Source of the DNA: Streptomyces sp. CB03234
GTDB taxonomy: Bacteria > Actinomycetota > Actinomycetes > Streptomycetales > Streptomycetaceae
DNA: 64,000 nt
Direction: 5' to 3'
NCBI RefSeq assembly: GCF_001905885.1
Contig: NZ_LIYH01000007.1
Span: 62,001 to 126,000, forward strand
The notes under the pieces were generated by a model that was not told the origin of the DNA, did not search any database, and saw nothing but the letters and a program-made list of their open reading frames with translations. The translations under genes and the position numbers were made by a program. This document shows positions 63,921-64,000 of the stretch, piece by piece (positions within the stretch are counted from its first letter, which is position 1; the number at the start of each line of letters is the position of its first letter).

Positions 63921-64000
63921 CTATCCGGCGGCGAGGGCCCGCTCCCCGGCGGCCCGCATCACGGCGAGCGGCGCCGGAGTGCGGCCGGTCATCTGTTCCA
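63921..64000 (-). CDS. aroE: Shikimate dehydrogenase, C-terminal fragment
   Basis: Only the last ~26 codons are inside the window: EQMTGRTPAPLAVMRAAGER, then ALAAG and stop (TAG at 63923-63921). The pattern E-x-x-TGR-x-P-x-x-VMR is the usual AroE C-terminus, and aroE next to aroC fits the pathway. Call based on a short stretch plus context. Confidence 0.65.
   Translation of the reverse strand, partial: EQMTGRTPAPLAVMRAAGERALAAG

Overview
The window is about 64 kb of very GC-rich actinobacterial chromosome, almost certainly Streptomyces. The evidence is the strong GC bias at third codon positions, the frequent GTG starts, many 4-base ATGA/GTGA gene overlaps, and Streptomyces marker genes (bldD, sIHF, an FMN-riboswitch rib operon with ribM, DUF5133, chitinase-type direct repeats). 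Gene order from the rib/his genes to aroC follows the conserved Streptomyces chromosome core; from memory it corresponds to the SCO1435-SCO1496 stretch of S. coelicolor. This is core chromosome, not a mobile element. I see no rRNA, tRNA, CRISPR array, insertion sequence or prophage.

Layout. (1) 1-5.0 kb: the 3' part of a CbxX/EccA-like AAA ATPase, a low-complexity tandem-repeat gap, two overlapping CNNM/CorC-type DUF21-CBS membrane proteins and a small PH-domain membrane protein. (2) 5.2-10.85 kb: a minus-strand chain ribD-ribE-ribM-ribBA-ribH-hisE-hisG behind an FMN riboswitch. A 3 x 36-bp higher-order repeat separates hisG from the PH-domain gene. (3) 10.9-18.6 kb: a GH18 chitinase under tandem DasR-type operators, an ECF41 sigma factor with its SDR partner, a ROK repressor divergent from an MFS exporter, and a DUF5995 protein. 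(4) 18.6-25.3 kb: an amine-oxidase / nitrilase-family hydrolase / AsnC-Lrp regulator / APC permease group whose two outer promoter regions carry matching TTGCGC triplets, then an SGNH hydrolase and DUF5133. (5) 25.5-31.1 kb: a stressosome/partner-switching module (RsbR, RsbS, RsbT, ATPase-PP2C, RsbU-like PP2C, RsbW-like kinase) facing a SigB/F-family sigma gene. The RsbT/phosphatase junction looks like an out-of-frame internal deletion, and a sigma-B-type promoter precedes the RsbW-like gene. (6) 31.2-44.8 kb: guaB1, a SorC-type regulator, rpe, rsmB, fmt, a small HTH protein, priA, metK, coaBC, rpoZ, gmk and sIHF. (7) 45.1-55.1 kb: the pyrimidine operon pyrR-pyrB-pyrC-(membrane protein)-carA-carB-pyrD-pyrF on the minus strand. 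It has a PyrR-binding stem-loop beside the pyrR ribosome-binding site, a hairpin between carB and pyrD and a strong terminator after pyrF. bldD is divergent from it. (8) 55.8-64 kb: nusB-efp-pepP, a SRPBCC/TetR divergent pair with a clear operator, an AAA_33 kinase-like protein, and the shikimate genes aroQ-aroB-aroK-aroC followed by the tail of aroE.

How the genes work together. Most of the window is nucleotide, cofactor, aromatic and translation housekeeping in long overlapping operons. The accessory content is regulatory: an ECF41 cell, a ROK/MFS pair, an Lrp-centred amine or amino-acid module, and a complete partner-switching stress cascade. The most unusual points are the damaged-looking RsbT/phosphatase junction, the paired TTGCGC arrays, the ordered 36-bp repeat downstream of hisG, and a peptidase with three of five metal ligands replaced.
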